Assembly (NCBI GenBank): GCA_046729855.1
Contig: JBKPHM010000130.1
Span: forward strand, 1-51,483
DNA from: DATHSY01 sp046729855
GTDB taxonomy: Bacteria; Actinomycetota; UBA4738; HRBIN12
Reading direction: 5' to 3'
Length of the DNA stretch: 51,483 bases
Every line of letters begins with the position of its first letter. Positions within the stretch are counted from its first letter, which is position 1. The notes under the pieces were generated by a model. The model did no database searches. It had not been told where the DNA came from and was given only the letters and a program-made list of their open reading frames with translations. This document shows positions 1-7,543 of this stretch, in pieces. Both the position numbers and the translations under genes were made by a program.

Positions 1-340
1 GGGCCTCCGGAACGCCCTCGCTGCCGCGAAGACGGCGTTCACGGACAACGACGACTACTCGGCCGCTACGACCAGCGGCCTGACCGCGATCGAGCCGTCG
101 CTGACGTTCCAGACGGCCGCCTCGACCGGGCCGACCCAGGTCTCCATCACCGACGGCGGCTACGACGACAACAGCACCGACGATGCGTGGGCGGCCGCTT
201 CGATGTCCGACTCCGGAACGTGCTACTTCATCGACGACCACAGCACGGATCCCGGCGCCGGGACGTTCTACGGAAGCACCACGACGGCCGCGAACTGCAC
301 CGGAACCCAGGCGCAGGACGAGACCGGCACCAGCTGGTAA
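1..340 (+). CDS. Type IV pilin (PilA-like), C-terminal part only
   Basis: The reading frame is open from the first bases (codons start at position 2) to TAA at 338-340, giving 112 residues of the C-terminal part of a pilin; the prepilin leader and hydrophobic helix lie before the window. The visible part starts GLRNALAAAKTAFTDNDDYS, the amphipathic end of a pilin alpha-1 helix, and continues as a Ser/Thr/Asp-rich globular domain. Two cysteines (in CYF and NCTG) near the end could form the usual C-terminal disulfide. It is followed by a hairpin terminator and then by minor pilin genes, so it is probably the abundant major pilin, transcribed more strongly than the genes downstream. That expression role is inference. 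Confidence 0.75.
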   Translation, partial: GLRNALAAAKTAFTDNDDYSAATTSGLTAIEPSLTFQTAASTGPTQVSITDGGYDDNSTDDAWAAASMSDSGTCYFIDDHSTDPGAGTFYGSTTTAANCTGTQAQDETGTSW

Positions 341-363
341 GCCGGACGCGGATCTGGCGGAAC

Positions 364-391
364 GAGGGCGGCCCACGGGCCGCCCTCTTCC
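364..391 (+). terminator. Hairpin terminator after the major pilin gene
   Basis: A perfect 10-bp stem (364-373 with 378-387) closes a 4-nt loop (CACG) and is followed by TTCC. It has only a short pyrimidine tail, as is common in high-GC genomes. It lies 23 nt after the pilin stop codon and may act as a partial terminator between the major pilin and the minor-pilin genes. Confidence 0.6.
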
Positions 392-466
392 ACATATCTC
401 CGTATGGCCGAACGTGCACGTCCGGCCTTCACCGAGACGGCGGACAGAGCGAAGGACCACGGAACG

Positions 467-919
467 ATGCGTATCCGAGACCGAGAGGGTGAGGCGGGAT
501 TCACGATCGTCGAACTGATGACCGTGATCCTCATCATCGCGCTCCTGATCGCGATCGCCCTGCCCACGTACCTGGGCGCGCGTCAACGGGCTGCCGACAG
601 GGCGATCCAGACCGACATGCGGACCGGCCTGGCCGCCGCCCTCGCGTACTACTCCGAGACGGCGTCCTGGGATGGGTTCGACGCGACTCAGGCCGCTCGA
701 GAGGAGCCCCGCCTCACGTGGGTGAACGGGGGCGCGCCCGCTCGCGGCGACGTGTCCATCCACGTCCACTCCGACCAGGACCTCCTGCTCGTCGGCCTGT
801 CGAGCAGCCACACGTACTTTTGCCTCGCGCAGGTAGCGACGAGCCCCGCCACGGACACGGGTCAGGGGCAGACGTTTGCGCAGGTGGACACGGTCGCCGA
901 GTGCAACAACGGGTGGTGA
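467..919 (+). CDS. Type IV pilin-like protein with prepilin N-terminus
   Basis: A 150-residue pilin. A short positively charged leader (MRIRDREGEAG) is followed by the prepilin peptidase site G|FTIVE with Glu at +5, then a hydrophobic helix ending in PTYLGARQRAADRA. The C-terminal domain has two cysteines (CLAQ and ECNN). Length and layout match PilA/PilE-type pilins, and the helix end resembles that of the preceding major pilin, suggesting duplication. The ATG at 467 was preferred over the longer frame from 404 because it gives a normal short leader; AAGGA lies 13 nt upstream. Its product would be processed by the prepilin peptidase encoded at 5035. Whether it is a second major pilin or a minor pilin is not decidable here. 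Confidence 0.85.
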   Translation: MRIRDREGEAGFTIVELMTVILIIALLIAIALPTYLGARQRAADRAIQTDMRTGLAAALAYYSETASWDGFDATQAAREEPRLTWVNGGAPARGDVSIHVHSDQDLLLVGLSSSHTYFCLAQVATSPATDTGQGQTFAQVDTVAECNNGW

Positions 920-963
920 GGTCTTTCAAGCGGGGGCCGTGTCCTGCCGATGACGTAGGAAAG

Positions 964-2853
964 ATGGGGTTGATGTCGCGCAGGCTCGATCGGCTGCTGC
1001 GCGCTCGTCTGCATCCCGACGAGCGCGGCTTCTCGCTGCTCGAGACCGTCATCGCGATCACGGTCATCTTCGCGTCGGTCACTGCGCTGACGTACGCCGT
1101 GTCCGCGGGGTTCGGCTACACCGCGCTGGCGCGGGAGCGTCAGGCGGCGACCGGGATCGCCAACCAACTGATCGAGCAGATCCGGGCGCTTGCGTGGGTG
1201 CGGCTGACGCAGGGCCTGTCCAGCTCGGACCTGTCGGACCCGAACATCCTGGTGTGCCCGACGGGGGAGGACGCGGTCTACCGATTCAAGTCGTGCACGC
1301 CACCGCCTGCGGGGACGGTCCAGGCGGTCGGGTCGAAGATCGTCCACACCCCGAACCTCCCGAACGAGTGCTCGACCGGGCCGGCATGTCCGCTCGTGCC
1401 TCACCAGGGGACCGTCTCCGGCTCGGGGTACCCGACAACGTTCTCGTGGTCCGCGTACCTGACGAACGAGGACCCGAAGAGGCAGCCGTACGTCGCCACG
1501 GTCCTGGTCAGCTGGACGAAGGGCCGCGTGAACGGCGTGGCGAAGTTCATCCAGACAGAGACGATGATCTACAACCCCCAGGGGTGCGGCGGCGTCAACG
1601 TCCACCCGTTCGCTGGGCCGTGTACGGCCTACCACGAGGGATCGACGACCGTGACGGCAGGTGCGATCACGATCCGCAGCAACCTGACGGCGCTCCAGGG
1701 CAACAGCTTCGACAGCGTCTCGCTGGTACCGCAGTCGGCGACGGCGAGCGCCGGCATGGAGCAGGCGAGCGTGATCAACGCGACGGCGACCCAGGGTGGG
1801 GTCGAGAAGCTCGTCAGCGGCGTCACGAGCAAGTTCGGCGAGGTCGCGATCTCGACCGCCGCCGACACGAACCCCACGACGACGGCCGGCGCCTACGCGG
1901 CGGTCCCATCACTTACGCCGACCAACGGCACGTGGTCGGTCGCGCCGGGGACGAACACGACCCTCACGGTGGCGAACGGGAGCGGGGCCACTGGGTCGGT
2001 CGTCGGGGCGACCGCGCCCACCTCGACCGGGACGAACCCGTGTCCGCTCGTCTCGGGGCTCGCGGTCGCGCAGCAGACGGACGCGCTGTCCTGTGCGGCG
2101 GCGACCTCGCGGCCTGGCGCCGCGATGATGTCGACGCTCAACCTCACGGCCCTGACGCCGAGCCTCGGCACGGCGAACATGGCACAGCTCGGCGTCCCGG
2201 CCGGATCCACGCCCGCAGCCTCGGCGTTCATCGACCGCAAGGCCTCGGCGCAGGACTCGCTGAGTGCCGTCGCGGCCCGCAGGTTCGGGACGATCGAGCT
2301 GCTCGGCACGCCGTCGGCCCTGACGTCGGGGCTGCCGAGCGGGTGGACGACCAGCACGTACCTGATCAGGGTCACGAGTTACGCCGACCAGGTGTCGTCC
2401 GAGGCCGGCGCGTCCACGCTGGCCCCGAACGCCGGCGTCACCGGCTCGCCGACCATCACGTACTGGAACGGCTCCGGCTTCTCGAGCGTCTCCGGCGCGA
2501 CGTTGAACGCGGCCGGGTCGATCACCGTCGGGAACCTCACGGCCGGCCCCCAGCAGTTCGGCACCGGTGCGAGCAGACGGTGGGTGTGCGTGTACATGAT
2601 CCCGGCGGGATCGTTCACTCGTGACGGCGCCAACACGCTCGCGCTCGGCACGCCGGTCGTCTCGTCGAAGGCGTCGATGGGCTCCCCGCTGAAGGGAAGC
2701 GTACGCTACGTCGTCGACGTTCTCGCGACCAACCCAGGCGCGACCTGTCCCGCGACGCCGAGCCTCGTCCCGGTCGTCGACCTCACGATGAACGTCGATC
2801 TCGGCACCGTGCAGGTCAAGACGACGTACAAGCCGGCGCCGACAGGGGGATGA
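964..2853 (+). CDS. PilV-like minor pilin with a large extracellular domain
   Basis: A 629-residue protein with a prepilin signal at its N-terminus (DERG|FSLLETVIAITVIF: Gly before Phe, Glu at +5), so it should be inserted in the membrane and built into the pilus tip or shaft. Canonical PilV/GspI proteins are about 150-200 residues; here several hundred Thr/Ser/Ala/Gly-rich residues follow the helix, typical of an exposed beta-rich domain and perhaps an adhesin. ATG codons at 964 and 973 are both possible; AGGA at 957-960 favours neither clearly. It is followed by a PilW-like gene overlapping by 4 bp (ATGA), so the two are translationally coupled. The pilin assignment is sure; the substrate of the large domain is unknown. 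Confidence 0.8.
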   Translation: MGLMSRRLDRLLRARLHPDERGFSLLETVIAITVIFASVTALTYAVSAGFGYTALARERQAATGIANQLIEQIRALAWVRLTQGLSSSDLSDPNILVCPTGEDAVYRFKSCTPPPAGTVQAVGSKIVHTPNLPNECSTGPACPLVPHQGTVSGSGYPTTFSWSAYLTNEDPKRQPYVATVLVSWTKGRVNGVAKFIQTETMIYNPQGCGGVNVHPFAGPCTAYHEGSTTVTAGAITIRSNLTALQGNSFDSVSLVPQSATASAGMEQASVINATATQGGVEKLVSGVTSKFGEVAISTAADTNPTTTAGAYAAVPSLTPTNGTWSVAPGTNTTLTVANGSGATGSVVGATAPTSTGTNPCPLVSGLAVAQQTDALSCAAATSRPGAAMMSTLNLTALTPSLGTANMAQLGVPAGSTPAASAFIDRKASAQDSLSAVAARRFGTIELLGTPSALTSGLPSGWTTSTYLIRVTSYADQVSSEAGASTLAPNAGVTGSPTITYWNGSGFSSVSGATLNAAGSITVGNLTAGPQQFGTGASRRWVCVYMIPAGSFTRDGANTLALGTPVVSSKASMGSPLKGSVRYVVDVLATNPGATCPATPSLVPVVDLTMNVDLGTVQVKTTYKPAPTGG

Positions 2854-3494
2854 CGATGCTCGCCTGGCACCTGCGCCGTCTGCGGCAGGAGGAGCGGGGG
2901 ATGACGCTCGCCGAGCTGATCGTCGCCATGTCGATCCTCTCGATCGTCTCGACCGTGTTCGTAGGCGTGCTCGTGTCCGTTCAGCGGGACGTCGTCCGCA
3001 CCACCGAGTGGCAGCAGAACAACGACCAGGCCCGCGTCGCGCTCGAGACGATCGACCGACAGATCCGCTCTGGCGGCCTGCTGTACCCGCCCACGAACGA
3101 TGGGTCGGAGCTGATCGTCTACACCCAGGCGAGCGCGCCGCACTTTGAGACGGCCTCGTGGAACGGGAGCCGGTGCGTCGAGTGGCGAGTGAACGGCATC
3201 GCGCTCGAGACCAGATGGTGGCGCTCCCAGTACTCGGGGGACTGGACCGGGGTCGTCGGCGCACCGAACACGACGGGGTGGCGCGAGGTCGCGACCGGTG
3301 TCGTGAACTACAGCGCGCCGAACAACGAGCAGCTCTTCGTGATCGACAGCGACCCGCTGAAGGGCGGGCGGACCGTCAACGTCGTCCTGCTCATGAACGT
3401 CGCGTACGGCGTCCGGCCCAACGAGACCGTGAAGATCCAGGCCGCCCTCACGGCGCGCAACACATCGGTGGGCCTCTCGACCGCGTGCGTATAG
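2850..3494 (+). CDS. PilW-like minor pilin
   Basis: A 214-residue protein with a class III signal peptide: charged leader ending EERG|MTLAELIVAMSIL with Glu at +5, then a hydrophobic helix and a globular domain with paired cysteines (near SRCVEWRV and the C-terminal TACV). The order PilV-PilW-PilX matches minor-pilin clusters of type IV pili that prime fibre assembly at the inner membrane. The ATG at 2850 overlaps the previous stop; the ATG at 2856 has better spacing from the AGGGGG at 2844-2849, so the true start may be two codons later. Confidence 0.8.
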   Translation: MTMLAWHLRRLRQEERGMTLAELIVAMSILSIVSTVFVGVLVSVQRDVVRTTEWQQNNDQARVALETIDRQIRSGGLLYPPTNDGSELIVYTQASAPHFETASWNGSRCVEWRVNGIALETRWWRSQYSGDWTGVVGAPNTTGWREVATGVVNYSAPNNEQLFVIDSDPLKGGRTVNVVLLMNVAYGVRPNETVKIQAALTARNTSVGLSTACV

Positions 3495-3507
3495 GAGGAG
3501 AGCCACG

Positions 3508-5013
3508 ATGATCCGCATCCGCGAGGAACGCGGAGCCGCGATGGTGATCGCGCTCCTTGTCACGATGGTGGTGCTTGTATTGAGCGTCACGATCGTGCAG
3601 CTGTCGATCCACAGCAGCACGTCGAGTGCGTACGACCGCCGTCGCACGATCGCCGTCGACACCTCTGAGGCGGGCGTCGACGACTACTACCATTACCTCG
3701 CGGACTTCGTGACCGTTGGTTCGACCCTCACGACGATCGACTGCGCGCGCGACGGTGAGGTCACGACAGGTCCCAACGAGGGTACGTGGACGTCGACGTT
3801 GACGCTGTACTCCTATTCCGGTGGCGTCTATACGCCGATCTCGTGTCCGCCTCCGGCGAGCGTCATCCCGGACGCTGCCAAGGTCACCTCGATCGGGCGG
3901 TCTCCCACGAACGCTCTGCTGAGGACGATGGAGTCGTTCATGCGGATCTCGCCCATCTACGGTGGTTTCAACCAGGCGATGCTCACGACGTCGCCGACGA
4001 CGATCGGCAACAAGATCACACTGAACGGTCTGACCGGCGACGACAGCGACGTGTGGGTGAGCTGCCCGTCATCCCCGTGCTCCCTGACCCTCAACAACAA
4101 CCAGGTGATCTCCGGGAACCTCTACGTCCAGGGGTCCGTGACGATGTCCAACTCGGTGTACGTCTCGGGCGACGTGTGGGCGACGGGGAACGTCACGCTG
4201 TCGACGGGTGCGACGGTGCAGGGGAGCGTGAAGTCCTCGGCGGGCTCGATCTCGGTGACGAACCCGGCGTGGATCGCGGGCGATGCGGCCGCGGCCGGGA
4301 CCGTTTCCGACGTGAGCCGGATCGGCGGCACCAAGTCGCCCGAGGCCGTCCTGGACCCGCCGCCGAGCCGGACTCTGCCACAGATCACCTTCAACGCCAC
4401 CGAGCAAGCCGCGTGGCAGGCGAAGGGCTTCGAGATCAAGACCTACACCGACTGCACGAGCGCGAAGAACTTCATCCTGAGCATCCCGAGCGCGACGAAC
4501 AACGTCTACGGCACCAAGGACTACGTGGTGTATGTGAACGTGGCCACGCCGTGCACGATCTCGTTCGGAAACAATACGACGGTCAACCTGCCGGGAAGCC
4601 TGGCGGTCATGACCAAGGGCGGCATCAGCATGAGCCAGAAGGTCGTGTGGCAGGCAACGAATGCCAACGGCTCGAAGCTGCTCGCCACCGGAGCTGATGC
4701 CCAGGTCTTCCTGATCAGCATCTACCGAAGCGGATTGGTCTGCAACCCGCCGACGCCAGGCCCGTACGACATCTCGACGTCCAACAACACCGACTTCCTG
4801 AACGTCTCCCAATCGCCGATCCTGTCCGTCTTCATGTACTCGCCCTGCGCGGTGAACCTCGCGAACCAGAACGCGTTCAACGGCCAGGTCATGGCCAAGA
4901 CGGTGAACGTCCAGAACCAGATGACGCTGAACTTCCAGCCCGTCCTCGTCCCCGGTGTCGCGGACGTCACCGGGTTCACGCAGGACGTGCAGTACAAGCG
5001 CGAGATCGGGTAG
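3508..5013 (+). CDS. PilX-like pilus assembly protein with repetitive beta region
   Basis: A 501-residue protein. The N-terminus (REERGAAMVIALLVTMVVLV) is a membrane helix of the PilX_N type, lacking the Glu at +5 of true pilins. Residues about 200-270 consist of short repeats of the form V-x-G-x-V (NLYVQGSVTMS, VYVSGDVWATGNV, ATVQGSV), suggesting a stacked beta-helix. Cysteines at 79, 113, 185 and 191 and further on suggest disulfides outside the membrane. A strong ribosome binding site (GGAGGAG) precedes the ATG. It closes the minor-pilin run PilV-PilW-PilX, and prepilin peptidase follows 21 nt later. PilX proteins are usually about 200 residues, so the long C-terminal region is unusual; a pilus-tip or surface-contact role is inferred. 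Confidence 0.72.
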   Translation: MIRIREERGAAMVIALLVTMVVLVLSVTIVQLSIHSSTSSAYDRRRTIAVDTSEAGVDDYYHYLADFVTVGSTLTTIDCARDGEVTTGPNEGTWTSTLTLYSYSGGVYTPISCPPPASVIPDAAKVTSIGRSPTNALLRTMESFMRISPIYGGFNQAMLTTSPTTIGNKITLNGLTGDDSDVWVSCPSSPCSLTLNNNQVISGNLYVQGSVTMSNSVYVSGDVWATGNVTLSTGATVQGSVKSSAGSISVTNPAWIAGDAAAAGTVSDVSRIGGTKSPEAVLDPPPSRTLPQITFNATEQAAWQAKGFEIKTYTDCTSAKNFILSIPSATNNVYGTKDYVVYVNVATPCTISFGNNTTVNLPGSLAVMTKGGISMSQKVVWQATNANGSKLLATGADAQVFLISIYRSGLVCNPPTPGPYDISTSNNTDFLNVSQSPILSVFMYSPCAVNLANQNAFNGQVMAKTVNVQNQMTLNFQPVLVPGVADVTGFTQDVQYKREIG

Positions 5014-5034
5014 GGCGGGGAGGGTCACGCCGAC

Positions 5035-5808
5035 ATGCTGTGGGTCCGGATCGCGATCGCGCTGCCGCTCGGGCTCGCCTTCGGCAGCTTCCTGACGGTG
5101 GCGATCCACCGCGTGCCGGCGGGCGGATCCGTCGTTCGTCCCCGCTCCCGCTGCCCCGGGTGCGGCACCCCGATCACGGGGCGGGACAACGTCCCGGTTT
5201 TCTCGTGGCTCCTGCTTCGCGGCCGGTGCCGGTCGTGCGGAGCCCGGATCTCGCCGGTCTACCCGCTGACCGAGCTCGCGACGGCAGCGCTGTTCGTGGC
5301 CGCAGCCCTGTGGTTCGAGCGGGTCTGGGTGGCGGCGATGATGGCGCCGTTCCTGGGCCTGCTGGCGGCCCTCGCGGTGATCGACATCCGGCACAAGATC
5401 ATCCCGAACCGCCTGATCTACCCGGCGCTCGTCGCGTTCCCAGTCGTCATCCTGGCGGCCGCCCTCGCCGGTGGGGGCGTCGACGTCCTCGACGCCGTGA
5501 TCGGCTTCCTCGCCTACGGCGGCGCGATCCTGCTTGTCGCGATCGTCTCGCCACGGGGGATGGGGATGGGCGACGTCAAGCTCGCGGCGCTGATCGGGCT
5601 CGTCCTCGGCGCCATCGACCTTCCGTCGGTGTGGGTCGCGGCCGGCTCTGGCTTCCTGCTCGGCGGCATCGCAGCGATCGGCGCCCTCGTGGCCGGGAAG
5701 GGGAGGAAGAGCGCGCTCCCGTTCGGGCCATTCCTGGCCGCCGGCGCGGCGATCGCGGCGTTCCTCGGGCCCGAGATCGCCGACGCCTACCTCCGCACCG
5801 CCTTTTAA
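5035..5808 (+). CDS. pilD: Prepilin peptidase / N-methyltransferase (A24 family)
   Basis: Integral-membrane aspartyl protease that cleaves prepilin leaders after Gly and methylates the new N-terminus. The 257 residues include the N-terminal cytoplasmic domain with zinc-type pairs C40-x2-C43 and C65-x2-C68, the first catalytic Asp near residue 117 (AVIDIRHKIIPN) and the second in GMGMGD at about 180, followed by VKL as in the family. Several hydrophobic segments span the rest. The full set of motifs indicates a bifunctional enzyme. It sits directly after the pilin genes it serves. Its substrates in this window would be the proteins encoded at 1-340, 467, 964 and 2850. Confidence 0.95.
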   Translation: MLWVRIAIALPLGLAFGSFLTVAIHRVPAGGSVVRPRSRCPGCGTPITGRDNVPVFSWLLLRGRCRSCGARISPVYPLTELATAALFVAAALWFERVWVAAMMAPFLGLLAALAVIDIRHKIIPNRLIYPALVAFPVVILAAALAGGGVDVLDAVIGFLAYGGAILLVAIVSPRGMGMGDVKLAALIGLVLGAIDLPSVWVAAGSGFLLGGIAAIGALVAGKGRKSALPFGPFLAAGAAIAAFLGPEIADAYLRTAF

Positions 5809-5884
5809 GCCCGCTGGAGATCCTTGCGGCGCAATGCTTCCCTTCTTACGCACGTTCAACCTGTGATTCTTGAAAAAAAGAGCT

Positions 5885-5929
5885 AATTACATCTACGTAA
5901 TTTAGCCTTCCGTGCCGAATGTAGGCACG
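5885..5929. promoter_or_regulatory. Two inverted repeats in an AT-rich upstream island
   Basis: Upstream of the promoter for the HTH genes lie two inverted repeats: AATTAC-N6-GTAATT (5885-5902) and CGTGCC-N7-GGCACG (5911-5929). The surrounding 5860-6000 stretch is markedly richer in A+T than the rest of the window, with a run of seven A at about 5872-5878. Possible operators for the HTH proteins encoded just downstream, or a weak terminator for the pilin genes; neither is shown. Confidence 0.4.
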
Positions 5930-5937
5930 AGGGAGTA

Positions 5938-5966
5938 TTGACACGATATGAGGCTAGAGTTACCGT
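5938..5966 (+). promoter_or_regulatory. Sigma-70-type promoter for the HTH/pilMNO genes
   Basis: A perfect -35 TTGACA (5938-5943) and a 17-nt spacer precede a TANNNT-type -10 TACCGT (5961-5966). The predicted transcription start is near 5973, about 100 nt before the first HTH gene, leaving room for the repeat-coded leader. Confidence 0.6.
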
Positions 5967-5984
5967 CGCAGCCCTTTCATATAG

Positions 5985-6071
5985 ATGTGTCATATGAGCA
6001 TCTTGTGCAGGGTGTTGCAGATGTTGAAGATGCGGCAGATGCGGCAGATGCGGCGGATGAGAAAGGTGTAG
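5985..6071 (+). CDS. Possible 28-residue repeat-coded leader peptide
   Basis: A short frame with ATG at 5985 (second in-frame ATG at 5994) ends in TAG at 6069-6071, three bases before the ATG of the first HTH gene. The second half encodes six three-residue units of the form M/V-x-Q/K/R (VLQ MLK MRQ MRQ MRR MRK). Each unit from the second on begins with ATG, so there are several in-frame internal starts. There is no clear Shine-Dalgarno site. It lies wholly within the mRNA leader predicted from the 5938-5966 promoter. It could be a regulatory leader coupled to the HTH gene, or a chance product of the 9-nt repeat; I favour neither strongly. Confidence 0.3.
   Translation: MCHMSILCRVLQMLKMRQMRQMRRMRKV
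6012..6065 (+). repeat. Six imperfect 9-nt tandem repeats
   Basis: Units begin at 6012, 6021, 6030, 6039, 6048 and 6057. The third and fourth are identical (ATGCGGCAG) and the others differ at one to several positions. The period equals three codons and keeps a frame open. It lies immediately before the start of the first HTH gene. Confidence 0.8.
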
Positions 6072-6074
6072 TGG

Positions 6075-6281
6075 ATGGGTAAGCGAAGGCCGCTCGTGGG
6101 CGACCGGCTCCTGACCGTCGGCGAGGTCGCGGCGACGATGCGCGTCTCGAACATGACGGTGTACCGCCTGATCAAGAGCGGCCAGCTCGCCGCCATCCGG
6201 GTCGGGAAGAACTACCGGATCCGCGAGTCGGAGATCGACCGGTACCTGGCCGAACGTTCCGTGCAGAGCGAGGGCGACTGA
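6075..6281 (+). CDS. Small HTH DNA-binding protein (BldC/excisionase type), copy 1
   Basis: A 68-residue protein that is essentially one winged-helix domain of the MerR/BldC/excisionase family: LLTVGEVAATMRVSN (helix-turn), MTVYRLIKSGQLAAIRVGKN (recognition helix and wing) and YRIRESEIDRYLAE. Such proteins bind short direct repeats, often cooperatively. Most of its central 45 residues match the neighbouring copy at 6284, so the pair arose by tandem duplication. AGGTG precedes the ATG. Placement between prepilin peptidase and pilM suggests control of pilus genes, but no integrase is nearby to support an excisionase role. Confidence 0.85.
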   Translation: MGKRRPLVGDRLLTVGEVAATMRVSNMTVYRLIKSGQLAAIRVGKNYRIRESEIDRYLAERSVQSEGD

Positions 6282-6283
6282 GG

Positions 6284-6481
6284 ATGGCCCTGTCCGGCGC
6301 GCGCGGGTTCGGCTCAGACCACCTCATGACCGTTGCGGAGGTCGCGGCGAGGATGCGCGTCTCGAACATGACGGTGTACCGCCTGATCAAGGCCGGAGAC
6401 CTGCCGGCGCTCCGCGTCGGCAAGAACTACCGGGTCCGCGAGTCCGACGTCGAGAAGTACCTCTCCGCGCGGTCGGTGTAG
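6284..6481 (+). CDS. Small HTH DNA-binding protein (BldC/excisionase type), copy 2
   Basis: A 65-residue paralogue of the preceding gene, two bases after its stop codon. The domain reads LMTVAEVAARMRVSN, then MTVYRLIKAGDLPALRVGKN and YRVRESDVEKYLS. The recognition-helix stretch RVSNMTVYRLIK is identical in both copies, so both may read the same DNA half-site, and a heterodimer or filament like that of BldC is possible. The wing-flanking residues differ (SGQLAAI versus AGDLPAL). It is followed 15 nt later by pilM and probably shares its transcript. Confidence 0.85.
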   Translation: MALSGARGFGSDHLMTVAEVAARMRVSNMTVYRLIKAGDLPALRVGKNYRVRESDVEKYLSARSV

Positions 6482-6496
6482 GCGGAGGCGAGACAG

Positions 6497-7543
6497 GTGG
6501 CGAAGACGAGGATCGGCGTAGATATCGGATCGACGGCGGTCCGCGCGGCGGAGGTCGTGCCCGGCGATCAGGCCGTGCTCGTGCGCGCCGCCCAGGTGCC
6601 GCTGCCGCCCGGCGCCGTTGAGAACGGCGAGGTCCGACGGCCCGAGGTCGTCGGCGACGCGCTCCGCGAGCTGTGGGGCCGCGGCCGGTTCAAGGCGAGG
6701 CAAGTGCTGCTCGGCGTGGGCAATCAGCGGGTCGTCGTCCGCGAGATCGCCCTGCCCTGGCTTCCGGACAAGGAGCTGCGCGGCTCCCTCTCGTTCCAGG
6801 TCCAGGAGTTCATCCCGATGTCGGTCGACGAGGCCGTGCTCGACTACGATCCGATCGGCGAGATCCAGCAGGAGGGACGCCGGTTGCTGCGGATCCTGCT
6901 CGTCGCCGCCCAGCGCGGGATGATCGGGTCGCTCGTCGGCGCCGCCCAGGTGGCCAGGCTGGACCCCGTCGGCATCGACCTCACGCCGTTCGCCCTCGTG
7001 CGCGCCGTCGGCGCGTCGGACGGTCTCGATCTCGACATCGAGGGCGACGAAGCCGTCGTCGACGTGGGCGCGCACGTGACGAACATCTGCGTGCACGACC
7101 GCGGGCTGACGCGGTTCGTCCGCATCCTGCCCTCGGGTGGCCGCGACATCACGCTCGCGATCGCCCGCGGCCTCGGCATCGAGGACGAGACTGCGGAACG
7201 GCTCAAGCGCGGCGAGATGGTCGAGGGCGACCCAGAGCCCGGGGACGCGCAACGTGTCGCGATCCAGCGCGCCGCCAGCTTCGTCGACGAGATCCGATCG
7301 TCACTCGAGTTCTACACGGCCCAGGTCCCGGGCGCGCGGATCGGACGGGTCGTGGTCACGGGTGGCGGCTCGAAGCTGGGCGGGTTCCTCGAGCTGCTGC
7401 GGGACCGAATCCCGGTCACGGTCGAGCGTGGGCACGTCTTCGACCGTGTCCGCTCGCGGCTGAACGCCTCGGAGGAGGAGCAGGAGGATGCGGAACCGCT
7501 CCTCGCCGTGGCGATCGGGCTCGCGATGGGGAGGAAGGGATGA
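6497..7543 (+). CDS. pilM: Type IV pilus assembly protein PilM
   Basis: A 348-residue cytoplasmic actin-like ATPase of the FtsA/PilM fold that docks the N-terminus of PilN under the inner membrane. The first nucleotide motif is IGVDIGSTAVRAAEV near the start, a second phosphate motif is EAVVDVGAHVTNIC, and the adenosine motif is VVVTGGGSKLGGF near the end. Start GTG at 6497 is supported by GGAGG at 6484-6488. Its stop overlaps the ATG of pilN by 3 nt, so the genes are coupled. The order pilM-pilN-pilO-pilP-like matches the alignment subcomplex. Confidence 0.93.
   Translation: MAKTRIGVDIGSTAVRAAEVVPGDQAVLVRAAQVPLPPGAVENGEVRRPEVVGDALRELWGRGRFKARQVLLGVGNQRVVVREIALPWLPDKELRGSLSFQVQEFIPMSVDEAVLDYDPIGEIQQEGRRLLRILLVAAQRGMIGSLVGAAQVARLDPVGIDLTPFALVRAVGASDGLDLDIEGDEAVVDVGAHVTNICVHDRGLTRFVRILPSGGRDITLAIARGLGIEDETAERLKRGEMVEGDPEPGDAQRVAIQRAASFVDEIRSSLEFYTAQVPGARIGRVVVTGGGSKLGGFLELLRDRIPVTVERGHVFDRVRSRLNASEEEQEDAEPLLAVAIGLAMGRKG

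Noticed and set aside
4069..5859. Long open frame on the minus strand opposite pilX and pilD
   Set aside because: It is rich in Arg, Asp and His with no family motif and lies antiparallel to clearly real genes; typical of GC-rich codon bias.
6012..6065. Tandem repeat as CRISPR array
   Set aside because: Units are 9 nt, adjacent without spacers, and no cas genes are present.
6075..6481. HTH pair as phage excisionases marking an integrated element
   Set aside because: No integrase, attachment repeat or phage gene in the window; neighbours are pilus genes on both sides.
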